In this document: in pieces, positions 10,457-19,247 of the stretch
Position numbering within the stretch: position 1 is the first letter of the stretch
Layout: every line of letters begins with the position of its first letter
From: Lasioglossum baleicum
Taxonomy: Eukaryota; Arthropoda; Insecta; Hymenoptera; Halictidae
Assembly: GCF_051020765.1 (NCBI RefSeq)
Contig: NW_027469086.1
Location: 930,001-994,000, forward strand
Length of the DNA stretch: 64,000 bases
Direction of reading: 5' to 3'
The notes under the pieces: generated by a model
What the model was told of the DNA's origin: nothing
Seen by the model: only the letters and a program-made list of their open reading frames with translations
Database searches by the model: none
Translations under genes and position numbers: made by a program

Positions 10457-11341
10457 TGAGACGAATCGTCGGACTGGTCGTTCGTCCGGATAGCTGTTTG
10501 GGTGCGGGCTGTAGTTTGAGTTGAAGATGCGGCCTCCCGCCTTGGGTTGGCTTCGGTCGGGAGGCCGGACTCGTTTCCCGACCTCCTATTATTATTAAAA
10601 GCGCGCTTACGGCACTCGTGAATATCGTGCCCGGGGACTTTGCAGTAGTTGCAAAATTTGTTAGGGCTTGAGGGGCGGTCTGTGCGACCATCGCGGTACG
10701 TGTTTTGGTCGCGAGGATTATTTTCCCATCGCCGTTGCGGCGTCGGGGAGCGATAAGAGTCCCGGTTTAAGTTTCTCGAGGACTGCTGAGACGAGTCCGG
10801 TCTGTTATCGCGGCGTTCTTGAGTTCGCTCTGGAATGTCACGAGCGGACTCGTACGTGGAACGCGGGCGATACGGCCGGTTATCAGAGAAGCTGACTCGT
10901 TTTTCTTCGCGGATCAGTTCTCGTCGACGAGTCTGGTCTGACTCATACTGCCTGTAAGCAGAGATGGCTGCTTCGAAAACAGTGGCAGGATTTCGCGAAG
11001 GGCAATGAAGCACTTCGGCACGCAGCTGAGGAAGGAGACCTCGTAGAAAACAATCTACTACGAAGCGATCTAGTTCTTCGTAATCAAGGCCAATATCTGT
11101 GGCATCTTGAATCGCGGTTCGAAGGTCTTTGACGCGATTGATGAAATCTAAGATGTGCTCGTTTGGAGCTTGGAGTACACTCGCGAGATCGCCACGGTAC
11201 TGGTCCACGAATTTGTATGGGCCCAGTACTGTACGTAACTTTTCGCATAGTGCAGAAATTGTGACTATGTGCTCGCCTTCTATAGCGGCATAAGCACGAT
11301 CGTGGAGTTTATTGCAGAGCAATTTTGTGAGGGCACGCTCT
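10450..11341 (-). pseudogene. gag: B1 gag, 3' half (split by A2)
   Basis: Encodes the C-terminal ~290 residues of family B Gag: the end of the capsid-like region, an Arg/Ser/Gln-rich stretch, the CCHC knuckle CNYCKVPGHDIHEC, and the stop at 10450. The 5' half is at 30342-30812 on the other side of A2. The four bases CTCT at 11338-11341 are the left copy of the A2 target duplication. Confidence 0.92.
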
Positions 11342-11345
11342 TGTT

Positions 11346-11395
11346 ACGTCGGACGACCTCCGACGTTGGTCGAATCGAGGACCGTACCTCGATTC
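11346..11395 (+). promoter_or_regulatory. Double hairpin at the 5' tip of the family A LTR
   Basis: Stem 1 is ACGTCGGA (11346-11353) with TCCGACGT (11359-11366). Stem 2 is GAATCGAGG (11372-11380) with CCTCGATTC (11387-11395). Both are perfect. Family B has two stems at the same place with different bases. A structural role in the 3' end of the genomic RNA, or at the DNA end, is inferred. Confidence 0.6.
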
Positions 11396-11789
11396 TAGGC
11401 TAAGATTAAATATTAAGTACATAATACCTCTTAAACCCATCGCTATCAAACTCTTGTTCTAAATCTAATATCTCTTAAACCCATCGCTATCAAACTCTTG
11501 TTCTAATTCTAATACCTCTTAAACCCATCACTACTTCACCCACGACTTTCCCTAAACTTGTTCTAATACCCATCACTACTTAAATCTCGACTCTCCCAAT
11601 TGTTCTAAACCCAACCACCACTCCAAACTCTCAATCTTACCTAACACTTGTTCAAACCCTCATCTACACTTATAACTTGTTTAAACCCTCATCTACACTT
11701 AACACTTGTTCAAACCCTCATCTACACTTACAACTTGTTCAAATCCTCAACTCCGCTCGAGTAAACGCCACCTCGAGAACAAAGAGATC

Positions 11790-11912
11790 GCAACGTCAGC
11801 AGTCTTGCACGCGTCACCACTCTGTCGAGAGCGAGGACAAAGAGACTGCAACGTCAGCAGTCTTGCACCCGTCACCACTCCGACGAGCGAGGACAAAGGG
11901 ACTGCAGCGTCA
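11790..11912 (+). promoter_or_regulatory. Cluster of three TGACNNNGC sites in family A U3
   Basis: Complement-strand matches to TGACNNNGC at 11790-11798, 11848-11856 and 11904-11912, each within a GCAACGTCAGC or GCAGCGTCAGC context. TGACNNNGC is the antioxidant-response-type site bound by CncC/Nrf2-Maf dimers. That this is the factor here is inference. Confidence 0.45.
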
Positions 11913-12270
11913 GCAACCCCCACTCCGAGCGAAGGAGGCTACGCAGAGCTGCCTCTTGCATCAGTCTGGTGCTAGCCAGCGGAGTGAGCGGACGTGTCGG
12001 TCTGCGCTCACTCCATTCTCACACAACGACATCAGTCAGTCTGGCCCAAGCCAGCGAAGCGAGCAGACGTGTCGATCTGCGCTCTTCTAATTCGCGCTTC
12101 GACGTTCATCGACGTTTGTTCTACTATTCTATTCCAAATCCATTCCAATTCAATTCCTAAATCAATTCCAATTCTAACTCTTACTAACTCATACTCCGTA
12201 TACGATTATTACGTTTAATTCATTTATTATTATACTACCAAGTTTATACTCAAGTGTACTCAACGTTCTT

Positions 12271-12302
12271 TATTTCAATATATATATTATATTTTACCAG
12301 TG
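12271..12302 (+). promoter_or_regulatory. Candidate core promoter of family A LTR
   Basis: An AT-rich TATA-like run (12279-12295) is followed by ACCAGTGCT, also found after an AT-rich run in family B. The A at 12299 is a candidate start site. The TATA spacing is short, so this is tentative. Confidence 0.3.
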
Positions 12303-12905
12303 CTACGTGAAGTTAATTTCCACATCATTCTACTAAATCCAGTGACAGTTTCTTTTCGAAATTCGAATCGTGCCCTCGTTAATCATACAGAACTCGGCTT
12401 GGAGGTCAGTTCGTCCGCTCCGCTGAGAAGTAGTGGTTGACGAGTAGACGTTTGGAAATAATAACTTTCCAAATCAGATAAACGCATTTAATATTAATAA
12501 TAAATAATTGAGCTCTCGCTTACGTGTTCAACCTCGGTCACAAAGGGAGAAGCTTACAGCTCCGCCGAGGCAATACGTCAACGAGGTGACACTTAGTCAA
12601 AAGATTATCGAAGTTAAAGTGACAGTTTGTGAAAGGAAACATATCAGTGTCTAAAGTGAAGTGACTGTTTTAATAGTGCCCTCGTTGTCGCACGGTGACC
12701 CGGCTCGGAGGCCAGTTCGTCTGCTCTGCTGGGTAGTGCCGATTAACGAGTGGACATTTTCGAGTCAGGTAAATTACCTCTGGCCAGCGCCTACGGGGAA
12801 CCCCTGGCCAATTTTTCTTTCACGTTTGGGACTTAGACAAAATCCGACAAAAGGATTTTCAGAGTATTAACTCTTCCGAAACAGTTCCTTCCATACCCAT
12901 CCCTT

Positions 12906-13505
12906 ATGCGTCGTACACGTCGTGCAGGCCGAAAGTATCAACTGGCCAAGTTCAAACGGGCATTAAATCAAACAGCCATCTTAAACCGCGTCTTAAGTTC
13001 GACTGATTGGACTGAACTTCTCGGAACGACCGAGAATATCGAGTGCGACGCGTCAGATTACGTATCGGTATACGGTTGTCCGTGCCGTCCGATTCCAAAC
13101 ACAGAGGTCGACCACGCGGACCTCTCGCGTTCTTCACCTGTCACCAAACCGTCTGCTGGTCGCTACGAGATAGCCGATCTCGTTGACATCTCTGACGACG
13201 ACGACGACGTCAGGAATACCATAAACCTGTCCAGTGACAACAACAACCCGCCTGCCGTTCGTTACGAGGTCATTGATCTCGTCACCAGCTCTGATGACGA
13301 TGACAGCAGGAGCACCATAATCTTGCCGCACGTTCGCTGTAGGATCATCAAGGACGAGTACCTACCGTCCAACAGACGCATTGTCGTGCGTACCCCAGCG
13401 AGACAGCTGCCAAACCTTCCTCATCTCGATGAGATCTGTCTGGACGACCCGTTATACCAGACCCATGCTGACCGACGAGCTCAGCTCCTTCAACAGTACT
13501 ACTAA
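12906..13505 (+). CDS. LTR-encoded SIM-like protein, family A (199 aa)
   Basis: Intact reference copy; no known family recognised. Basic N-terminus (MRRTRRAGRKYQLAKFKRAL), core STDWTELLGTTEN and DASDYVSVYGCPC. Then come two acidic SUMO-interaction-like motifs: EIADLVDISDDDDD near residues 81-94 and EVIDLVTSSDDDDS near 116-129. A second basic/hydrophobic part follows, and the end is conserved (LPNLPHLDEICLDDPLY). A hydrophobic tetrad next to Asp/Ser runs is the usual SIM form. The ORF lies in the LTR leader/U5 and so would precede gag on the genomic RNA. Possible roles include interference with SUMO-dependent silencing; this is speculative. Confidence 0.72.
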   Translation: MRRTRRAGRKYQLAKFKRALNQTAILNRVLSSTDWTELLGTTENIECDASDYVSVYGCPCRPIPNTEVDHADLSRSSPVTKPSAGRYEIADLVDISDDDDDVRNTINLSSDNNNPPAVRYEVIDLVTSSDDDDSRSTIILPHVRCRIIKDEYLPSNRRIVVRTPARQLPNLPHLDEICLDDPLYQTHADRRAQLLQQYY

Positions 13506-13522
13506 GATACAACAACTAACCG

Positions 13523-13748
13523 GTGAGAATTCGTATCTTTTGTAACCCCTTTTGTTCCATGTCAACTCACCGCGTTCGTTGCGTCAGCGTAGAAGTATCG
13601 CCATCCGCGTTGACTGCTAGCGGGTGTCGGTCTCAAATGACTATCGGTGTCCTAGCGCATATGACTGCCCGTCTGGCTGTCTTGGCGTAAAAGACCGTTT
13701 CCTCTTCAATTCCACGTGCCGCCTCCTGGGGTCATCTTCTTTGCCTAG
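13523..13748 (+). promoter_or_regulatory. Candidate splice donor and acceptor in family A LTR
   Basis: CCG|GTGAGA 17 nt after the LTR ORF stop resembles a 5' splice site. CATCTTCTTTGCCTAG ending at 13748 resembles a 3' splice site. Family B has the same pair at equivalent positions. The donor could also serve subgenomic env RNA. Not proven. Confidence 0.35.
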
Positions 13749-13774
13749 GACGTGGGGCGTGACGTAACAAAATT

Positions 13775-13792
13775 TGGCGCAGTCGGTAGGAC
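13775..13792 (+). other. A2 primer binding site (tRNA-Ser type)
   Basis: TGGCGCAGTCGGTAGGAC starts 5 nt after the LTR end. Its first 17 nt are complementary to the tRNA-Ser 3' end. Confidence 0.85.
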
Positions 13793-13898
13793 GCGAAAAC
13801 GGTCGCCGGTAGTCGAACCATTAACAAATTGTTTTCGTACGTCTGACATTTGTTCTCTATATCGTGTGTCGAGTAAGAATTCACACTAATATCGCAAA

Positions 13899-15320
13899 AT
13901 GTCTCGCCCAATCACACGATCCCAAACGGATCCCCGAGCGGATCCTAATCAAGACCTTCCTCCGCCAACCGAGGAAGAGCTACTTCTTTACGCGCAAGAT
14001 CTCGCCCGTAAAGAGGAATATTTAAAAGAGCAAACCGAATTCATTGCTAAATTGCGTCTTAAATATGAAGAAGACGCACAGAATCAAAATAACATGCTCG
14101 ATGAAATACGCAAAGAGCTCCACAATATTCAAGCCTTGAACCAAAACTTACGTCACCAAGCGCCTACACCAGGCCCCAGTAACGTCTCTAACACGCGAGA
14201 ACCTTCATTATCAGAGCCACGCGAAACCCCGCAATATGAGCCAACAGGAAATTTCGCGTTGAAACAAGCCGCAGAACTCGTACCCAAATTCGACGGAACA
14301 TCGATTCCCGTCCTAAAATTCATCCGCGCCTGCAAACGCGCGCGTGATTCTATCCCCGAATCCATAGAACGTGCCCTTACTAAACTAATCTGCAATAAAC
14401 TTTCCGATCGTGCGTACGCTGCCATTGAAGGCGAAAACATACGTACGATCTCACAACTTTGCGATAAGCTACGAACAGTACTGGGACCCTACAAATTCGT
14501 GGACCAGTACCGTGGCGAATTGGCAAGCGTAGCCCAGGGCAACAATGAGCATATTCTTGACTTCATAAATCGAGTCAAAGATTTACGAACCGCCATCAGC
14601 GATTCTAGCGAAGGACATTACGACTACAGAGAAATCGATCGTTTCACAGTCGAGTGCTTCCTTCGCGGTCTACTCCCACAACTTCGCAGCGAAGTTTTGC
14701 ATTGCCGTTCTCAGAATTCGGCAGAGATCTTCGAAGCAGCCATCTCTGCATATAAGCAATATGAGCTGTATCAAAACCGTCGTCGCGAATCTAATCGTGA
14801 CGATTCCCGCAAGGTAAGCTTCTCAGATAACAGAAGCTCCTATCGCCCACGCTCTTCTGACAATTTCAATTCTCGCGAACGCATCCCTGAACGTCGCGAC
14901 AACAGACCGGATGAGCGTCGCGATAACGGGTCCGACCAACGTCGAGACTCGTGGAGAAACTCGAACCGCAACTCTTATCGTTCTCCAACTCCGCAGTGGC
15001 GATCCGAAACCCCTCGCGAACAAAACCCGCAGCGCGAAAACCGGGACCCGAATTCAAATCGCGACAGACGTTCGGGAGAGCCCCGCAAGTTTTGCAACTA
15101 TTGCAAAACTCCCGGGCATGACATTCACGAATGTCGAAAAAGAGCCTATAACAATAACCTGCGCTCGGGAAACGAGTCAGGCCTCCCGACAGGAACGAAT
15201 CAACAGCGGGAGGCCGCCCCAACAAAGCGCAACCAAACATTCACGCAGACCGCCGTTCGAACGAACGAGCTCCCCGAAGACCAGATCGACGATTCGTCTC
15301 TGCAGTTAACCTCGCAGTAG
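13899..15320 (+). CDS. gag: A2 Gag (473 aa)
   Basis: Intact Gag with the same domains as A1: a charged helical N-terminus, capsid-like middle, Arg-rich region and the CCHC knuckle CNYCKTPGHDIHEC at ~398-411. It differs from A1 and A3 at only a few residues. The start ATG is the first after the PBS and is conserved in all copies. The stop (TAG at 15318) lies inside the -1 frame that encodes protease. No canonical slippery heptamer was found by eye in the overlap. Confidence 0.93.
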   Translation: MSRPITRSQTDPRADPNQDLPPPTEEELLLYAQDLARKEEYLKEQTEFIAKLRLKYEEDAQNQNNMLDEIRKELHNIQALNQNLRHQAPTPGPSNVSNTREPSLSEPRETPQYEPTGNFALKQAAELVPKFDGTSIPVLKFIRACKRARDSIPESIERALTKLICNKLSDRAYAAIEGENIRTISQLCDKLRTVLGPYKFVDQYRGELASVAQGNNEHILDFINRVKDLRTAISDSSEGHYDYREIDRFTVECFLRGLLPQLRSEVLHCRSQNSAEIFEAAISAYKQYELYQNRRRESNRDDSRKVSFSDNRSSYRPRSSDNFNSRERIPERRDNRPDERRDNGSDQRRDSWRNSNRNSYRSPTPQWRSETPREQNPQRENRDPNSNRDRRSGEPRKFCNYCKTPGHDIHECRKRAYNNNLRSGNESGLPTGTNQQREAAPTKRNQTFTQTAVRTNELPEDQIDDSSLQLTSQ

Positions 15321-18300
15321 ACTCGCCGATCCCGCGCGTACAAATCTCCGCCCCTCAGCTTCGCGAGAAAAGTGAATTCTTATTAGACACGGGCTCGGAA
15401 GTCAATTTGATACGCGCGTCTAGTTTAAAACCTGGGATAACCATTGATCCCACGAGCACGATCGAAGTTCATGGAATAACCGAGGGTTCCATAGTAACAC
15501 TCGGCGAAGTCGTTATATTCATTCAAGGGACAATCCCTGTCAAATTCCACGTGCTCGGGGACGATTTTCCAGTCAGTGTTAACGGAATTCTCGGCTCGCC
15601 CTTCTTTATAGGAGGAGCTGAGATTTCCTTTGCAAGGCAATTTGTTTTAATCGGAAACATTTCTATTCCGTTCTCTAATTCACGCGCACTGCCGACTGAG
15701 CCCCGCGATAGTTCAATGACGAGGGTTATTTCAATGCCTTCTCCGAAAACGGAGGTCTCTCTTGAAAAGCACGCCGCAAGGACAGAGGAAGAAACATTCC
15801 CTCTCTCAAAACGTCGGGTGCAACCGGGAGAGATTCGTATCACATCGAATAATATCGTAGAGGAACCGGTCGATAAGCGCAAAAATCAAAATCAACAGTC
15901 CGAATCAAGGACTGCAGCAGACTCTAATGAGTTTGCCGTTGAGCCCCGAACAGCCGCCTGCATTGCAGTCAGCGTACAGGGCCCGAAACAGGGATATATC
16001 CGCCGCGTCAGCGTAGCGCCGGATGTATTCCTCGGTGACTGTGTAGTCACTAATCGCGGAGGCAAAGCGAGCCTCAGATGTTTCAACACATCTCCGCGTC
16101 CGATCTCATTCCGATTACCCGTGTTAGAGGTGGAAGAGATCGAGCGTTATTCAACTAATTCCGGGCACTATCCCGACGCATTCGGTAACCATCCCGACCT
16201 TTCTAATTCCGGTAACCATCCCGACGTATTCGGTAACCATCCCGACCTTTCTAATTCCGGTAACCATCCCGACGCATTCGGTAACCATCCCGACCTTTCT
16301 AATTCCGGTAACCATCCCGACGCATTCGGTAACCATCCCGACCTTTCTAATTCCGGTAACCATCCCGACAATTTTAATCCAGAGTCCAAAGAAGACTCCC
16401 GCGAATTCAAACCTATGAAGGTTTATTCTACAAGCTCCGGTATCAAGTCCGATTGTTTCTATTCCGAGTCTAGGTTGAAAGGAAATGTCCCCGCCTTTGA
16501 TTCTCTAAAGACGACAGAACGTCTACATAAAATAAAGCATAAAACTCTACCTCGTATAGACCGAGTATACGAGTCGATCATAAAAGATCATCCCGCGATA
16601 ATTTCTAAATCAGAGTCAAAGAGAGTCTATATTTCATTTCAAAAACCTACCTCTGATTTTTCGCCGGAACATGATCTCTTCCAATCTAAACGGTCAAGTA
16701 TCCGTGCACCGCAAAGCGAGTTTCATCCATCTAGGAATTATACGTCTGTAAAATACGCGTCAGCAAAAAGGAGAAACAAATTTCGTATTATACTATACCT
16801 CTGCGATAACCCGCGAACAATGATTGTAGCATCTCCTGCGACTTGCGATAAGAAACCCTCCCAGGAGATTTCATTACAGTCCTCCGCTGACGCGAAATTA
16901 GAATCCGCGTTAATCACGCGTCCGGTCAACACCGACAAACGAGCGAAATCCGAAACCCAGCGTCGACAAAATCTCCTTCTACAGCCGGAAGATAAGCTTG
17001 TCGCATCACGACTCAGCCCCTCGGAAGATAGGATCATTCCAGAGGAGCTCCAGTCTTCAGACAATTTCGCAACCACAAACATGTATCCGTTACAAGTTGC
17101 CATCCTATGCACCATTACCACGCAAGTTTATACCCTCATTGGATATGATTGCGGTGGACCGACACTCAACGTCACTACGTACTCTACCATCGATAACCTG
17201 AATTGCGAACCCGAAGATGTCACACCGATCGAGAGTTTAGAGCGAATTCAACTTCTGCAGCTAGCCGAGTTTTCGCAAGCCCGAGTCCTCCAATGCCACA
17301 TTGAAATAGACAGAACGATCTACTACTGTGGCATGCATTCGCATAATTCCGTCGTCGCCAATGGTAGACAAGAGTATCTCCTAACCACCACCAGTGAAAC
17401 ATGCTCTAATCTACACACTACCGGAACTCTGTATATTACGCCAGCGGCACAGATCACAGGAGTCCAGCCAAATTCCACAACCTCTCGTAGCCTCACAATG
17501 GCAGGAGAAATCAAGAATGACGGAAGCTGCTCAGGCACAACCTACAACGATCCTTTTGGAACCTGGACGGACGTCGTGGTGCAAGCCATAATACGCATCA
17601 CGATACGGGACTACATTGCACCGATAAAGCTATCCACAGCACAAATTCATTTACAATCCGGACAAACCTGTCCTCTTCAGAAAGGCAACTGCCTCGATTC
17701 ACAGGACGGATACACATTCTGGGAACCCGCACCAACAGATTCATGCAGATTCAACAACTACGATGTTCTATACGAAGGGCTAGCGACCAAGCTATCCCCA
17801 CAGTTAAAATCCTCGCCAACCTTGTATACAGTTGCCTCTCAGGATACAACATTTGCACTAACCGAGACAGGACGATCTTCAGTCTGCGGATTTATCATAA
17901 TCCGTACAGAACATCCAAAACTGTTCATACTAGAAACGGGGAAGTCAGGGAAATTCAAGGAGGAGTCACCCACCCTCGTCAACAATCTCGACATATTCAC
18001 CTATGTCAACAGCAAATTCGTCTACGTAGAGAAACATCTCCGTACACAATTTTCTCAACTATATAAGGACGTCATTCGTCAAAAGTGCGAACTAGAACGA
18101 CAAATTCTCCAGAACGCACTCACTCAGCTGCACACAGCCCCTGAAGAAGTGGCAACCGCCATCATGAAAGACGCTGGATTTATTGCAGTCCCAGCAGGTG
18201 AAGTGGTCCATATTATCAAATGTATCCCAGTGACAGTCCAGATCCGGAAAACGGAACGCTGTTATGACGAACTGCCCGTCACGTACAAGAATTCTTCAAG

Positions 18301-19174
18301 ATTCCTGAAACCAAAGGACCACATTATTTCAAACACCGGTACAGAGAAGCCGTGCAGCGAGTTACTATCTCCATATTACAGAATACATGGAACATGGTAC
18401 CGACTCACTCCATCACTAACAGAAACTATTGCACCGTCAGAACTCCATCCAATCTCTAAGGCCACATGGAAATACGTGGACCCCAAAAACCTTGCGACTG
18501 GAGGCATATATTCGCAAGACGACCTCGACAAACTGCAGGATCACATAATGTTCCCTGTAGAAAAGGTAGCCGTAATAAATACTATTGCACAAGGCGCCTC
18601 AGGTAGACAATACGCAGCAGGAAATATTAACATGTTCAACCTGCTCGACGAAGAGTTGCTTCAACAAATAGCTGAATCTACCGCACAGAAGTTATGGTCA
18701 GGATTTACCACGTTCGGATCCGTAACCGCTGGATTAATAGGAATATATGTGGCAATTCGCACAATAAAAACTATTATCAGCACAATCATCAATGGCATCG
18801 CTCTCCATTCGTTATACGGCTGGAGCCTCGACCTCATCGTCGCCATCTGGAGTTCCTTGACAAGATTCTTCATTTTCCTGAAACAAAGAGACGAAACATA
18901 CACATACGCTGTCAGATATCGGAAAAGTGAAAGTGAAAATGACATAAGTGAGCCCATTCCCTCCCAAGACCCCAATAAAAGACAGTCAAATAATGAACAT
19001 TGCGATTATAGACTGTCGGACATTGCGAAACCTACCCCAACTCCTCGCGCAGAATCAGACAACATCTCAGTGCATCCAGTGTTTCGTACTGTTAATACAG
19101 TCAACGTGCGCCGAGAACTGAGCTCCCTGCGCGGATCGCTCACTAACGATGCGTCTCAAGACCAAAAATTGTAA
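15302..19174 (+). CDS. env: A2 protease-spacer-envelope continuous ORF (E-type)
   Basis: One open frame in the -1 register after gag. The protease signature LLDTGSEVNLI is at ~15383-15415. A Ser/Arg/Glu linker and the NxPD repeats (~16156-16371) follow, then about 230 residues of basic linker and the envelope from Met 17081. The envelope has a hydrophobic leader (VAILCTITTQVYTLIG), GYDCGG, YCGMHSH, many Cys, and several NxS/T sites. A hydrophobic stretch AGLIGIYVAIRTIKTIISTI (~18730-18785) with a second one near 18830-18880 is followed by a polar tail (PNKRQSNNEHCDYRLSD). The Cys pattern recalls arthropod chuvirus-type glycoproteins; this is my recognition, not a search result. No RT, RNase H or integrase is present. 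Expression could be a Gag-Pro-Env fusion by frameshift, or spliced RNA. Confidence 0.82.
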   Translation, partial: AVNLAVDSPIPRVQISAPQLREKSEFLLDTGSEVNLIRASSLKPGITIDPTSTIEVHGITEGSIVTLGEVVIFIQGTIPVKFHVLGDDFPVSVNGILGSPFFIGGAEISFARQFVLIGNISIPFSNSRALPTEPRDSSMTRVISMPSPKTEVSLEKHAARTEEETFPLSKRRVQPGEIRITSNNIVEEPVDKRKNQNQQSESRTAADSNEFAVEPRTAACIAVSVQGPKQGYIRRVSVAPDVFLGDCVVTNRGGKASLRCFNTSPRPISFRLPVLEVEEIERYSTNSGHYPDAFGNHPDLSNSGNHPDVFGNHPDLSNSGNHPDAFGNHPDLSNSGNHPDAFGNHPDLSNSGNHPDNFNPESKEDSREFKPMKVYSTSSGIKSDCFYSESRLKGNVPAFDSLKTTERLHKIKHKTLPRIDRVYESIIKDHPAIISKSESKRVYISFQKPTSDFSPEHDLFQSKRSSIRAPQSEFHPSRNYTSVKYASAKRRNKFRIILYLCDNPRTMIVASPATCDKKPSQEISLQSSADAKLESALITRPVNTDKRAKSETQRRQNLLLQPEDKLVASRLSPSEDRIIPEELQSSDNFATTNMYPLQVAILCTITTQVYTLIGYDCGGPTLNVTTYSTIDNLNCEPEDVTPIESLERIQLLQLAEFSQARVLQCHIEIDRTIYYCGMHSHNSVVANGRQEYLLTTTSETCSNLHTTGTLYITPAAQITGVQPNSTTSRSLTMAGEIKNDGSCSGTTYNDPFGTWTDVVVQAIIRITIRDYIAPIKLSTAQIHLQSGQTCPLQKGNCLDSQDGYTFWEPAPTDSCRFNNYDVLYEGLATKLSPQLKSSPTLYTVASQDTTFALTETGRSSVCGFIIIRTEHPKLFILETGKSGKFKEESPTLVNNLDIFTYVNSKFVYVEKHLRTQFSQLYKDVIRQKCELERQILQNALTQLHTAPEEVATAIMKDAGFIAVPAGEVVHIIKCIPVTVQIRKTERCYDELPVTYKNSSRFLKPKDHIISNTGTEKPCSELLSPYYRIHGTWYRLTPSLTETIAPSELHPISKATWKYVDPKNLATGGIYSQDDLDKLQDHIMFPVEKVAVINTIAQGASGRQYAAGNINMFNLLDEELLQQIAESTAQKLWSGFTTFGSVTAGLIGIYVAIRTIKTIISTIINGIALHSLYGWSLDLIVAIWSSLTRFFIFLKQRDETYTYAVRYRKSESENDISEPIPSQDPNKRQSNNEHCDYRLSDIAKPTPTPRAESDNISVHPVFRTVNTVNVRRELSSLRGSLTNDASQDQKL
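16156..16371 (+). repeat. NxPD tandem repeat of A2
   Basis: Four 48-nt units plus a partial one, coding NSGNHPDAFGNHPDLS-like repeats between protease and the pre-envelope linker. Confidence 0.9.
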
Positions 19175-19237
19175 TGCGAGCGCTCACCGAACACAACCTC
19201 GGACCGAGAGATTTCACTCCGAGAAATCTCTTCTCCG

Positions 19238-19247
19238 GCGAGGGAGG
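19238..19247 (+). other. A2 polypurine tract
   Basis: GCGAGGGAGG directly before the 3' LTR. Confidence 0.65.

Larger units (their letters stand above)
11342..13769 (+). repeat. A2 5' LTR (family A, 2428 bp)
   Basis: TGTTACGTC..GACGTAACA. Reference copy for family A. Presumed U3 is 11342 to ~12298, the leader ~12299-12905, the LTR ORF 12906-13505, and a U5 tail with splice-like signals to 13769. Positions 11400-11740 hold degenerate CT-rich repeats (ACTTGTTCAAACCCTCATC-like, several copies) with no coding potential. Confidence 0.93.

Noticed and set aside
13899..15320. Reading A2 as simply an internally deleted copy with no wider meaning
   Set aside because: The same env-in-place-of-pol layout is present in family B with a homologous linker. 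Both copies have intact env frames and young LTR pairs, which a chance deletion after insertion would not predict. It remains possible and is stated as the refuting case in the findings.
16156..16371. CRISPR-like or satellite array
   Set aside because: Units are contiguous and in frame inside a coding region, with no unique spacers. It is a protein-coding tandem repeat.
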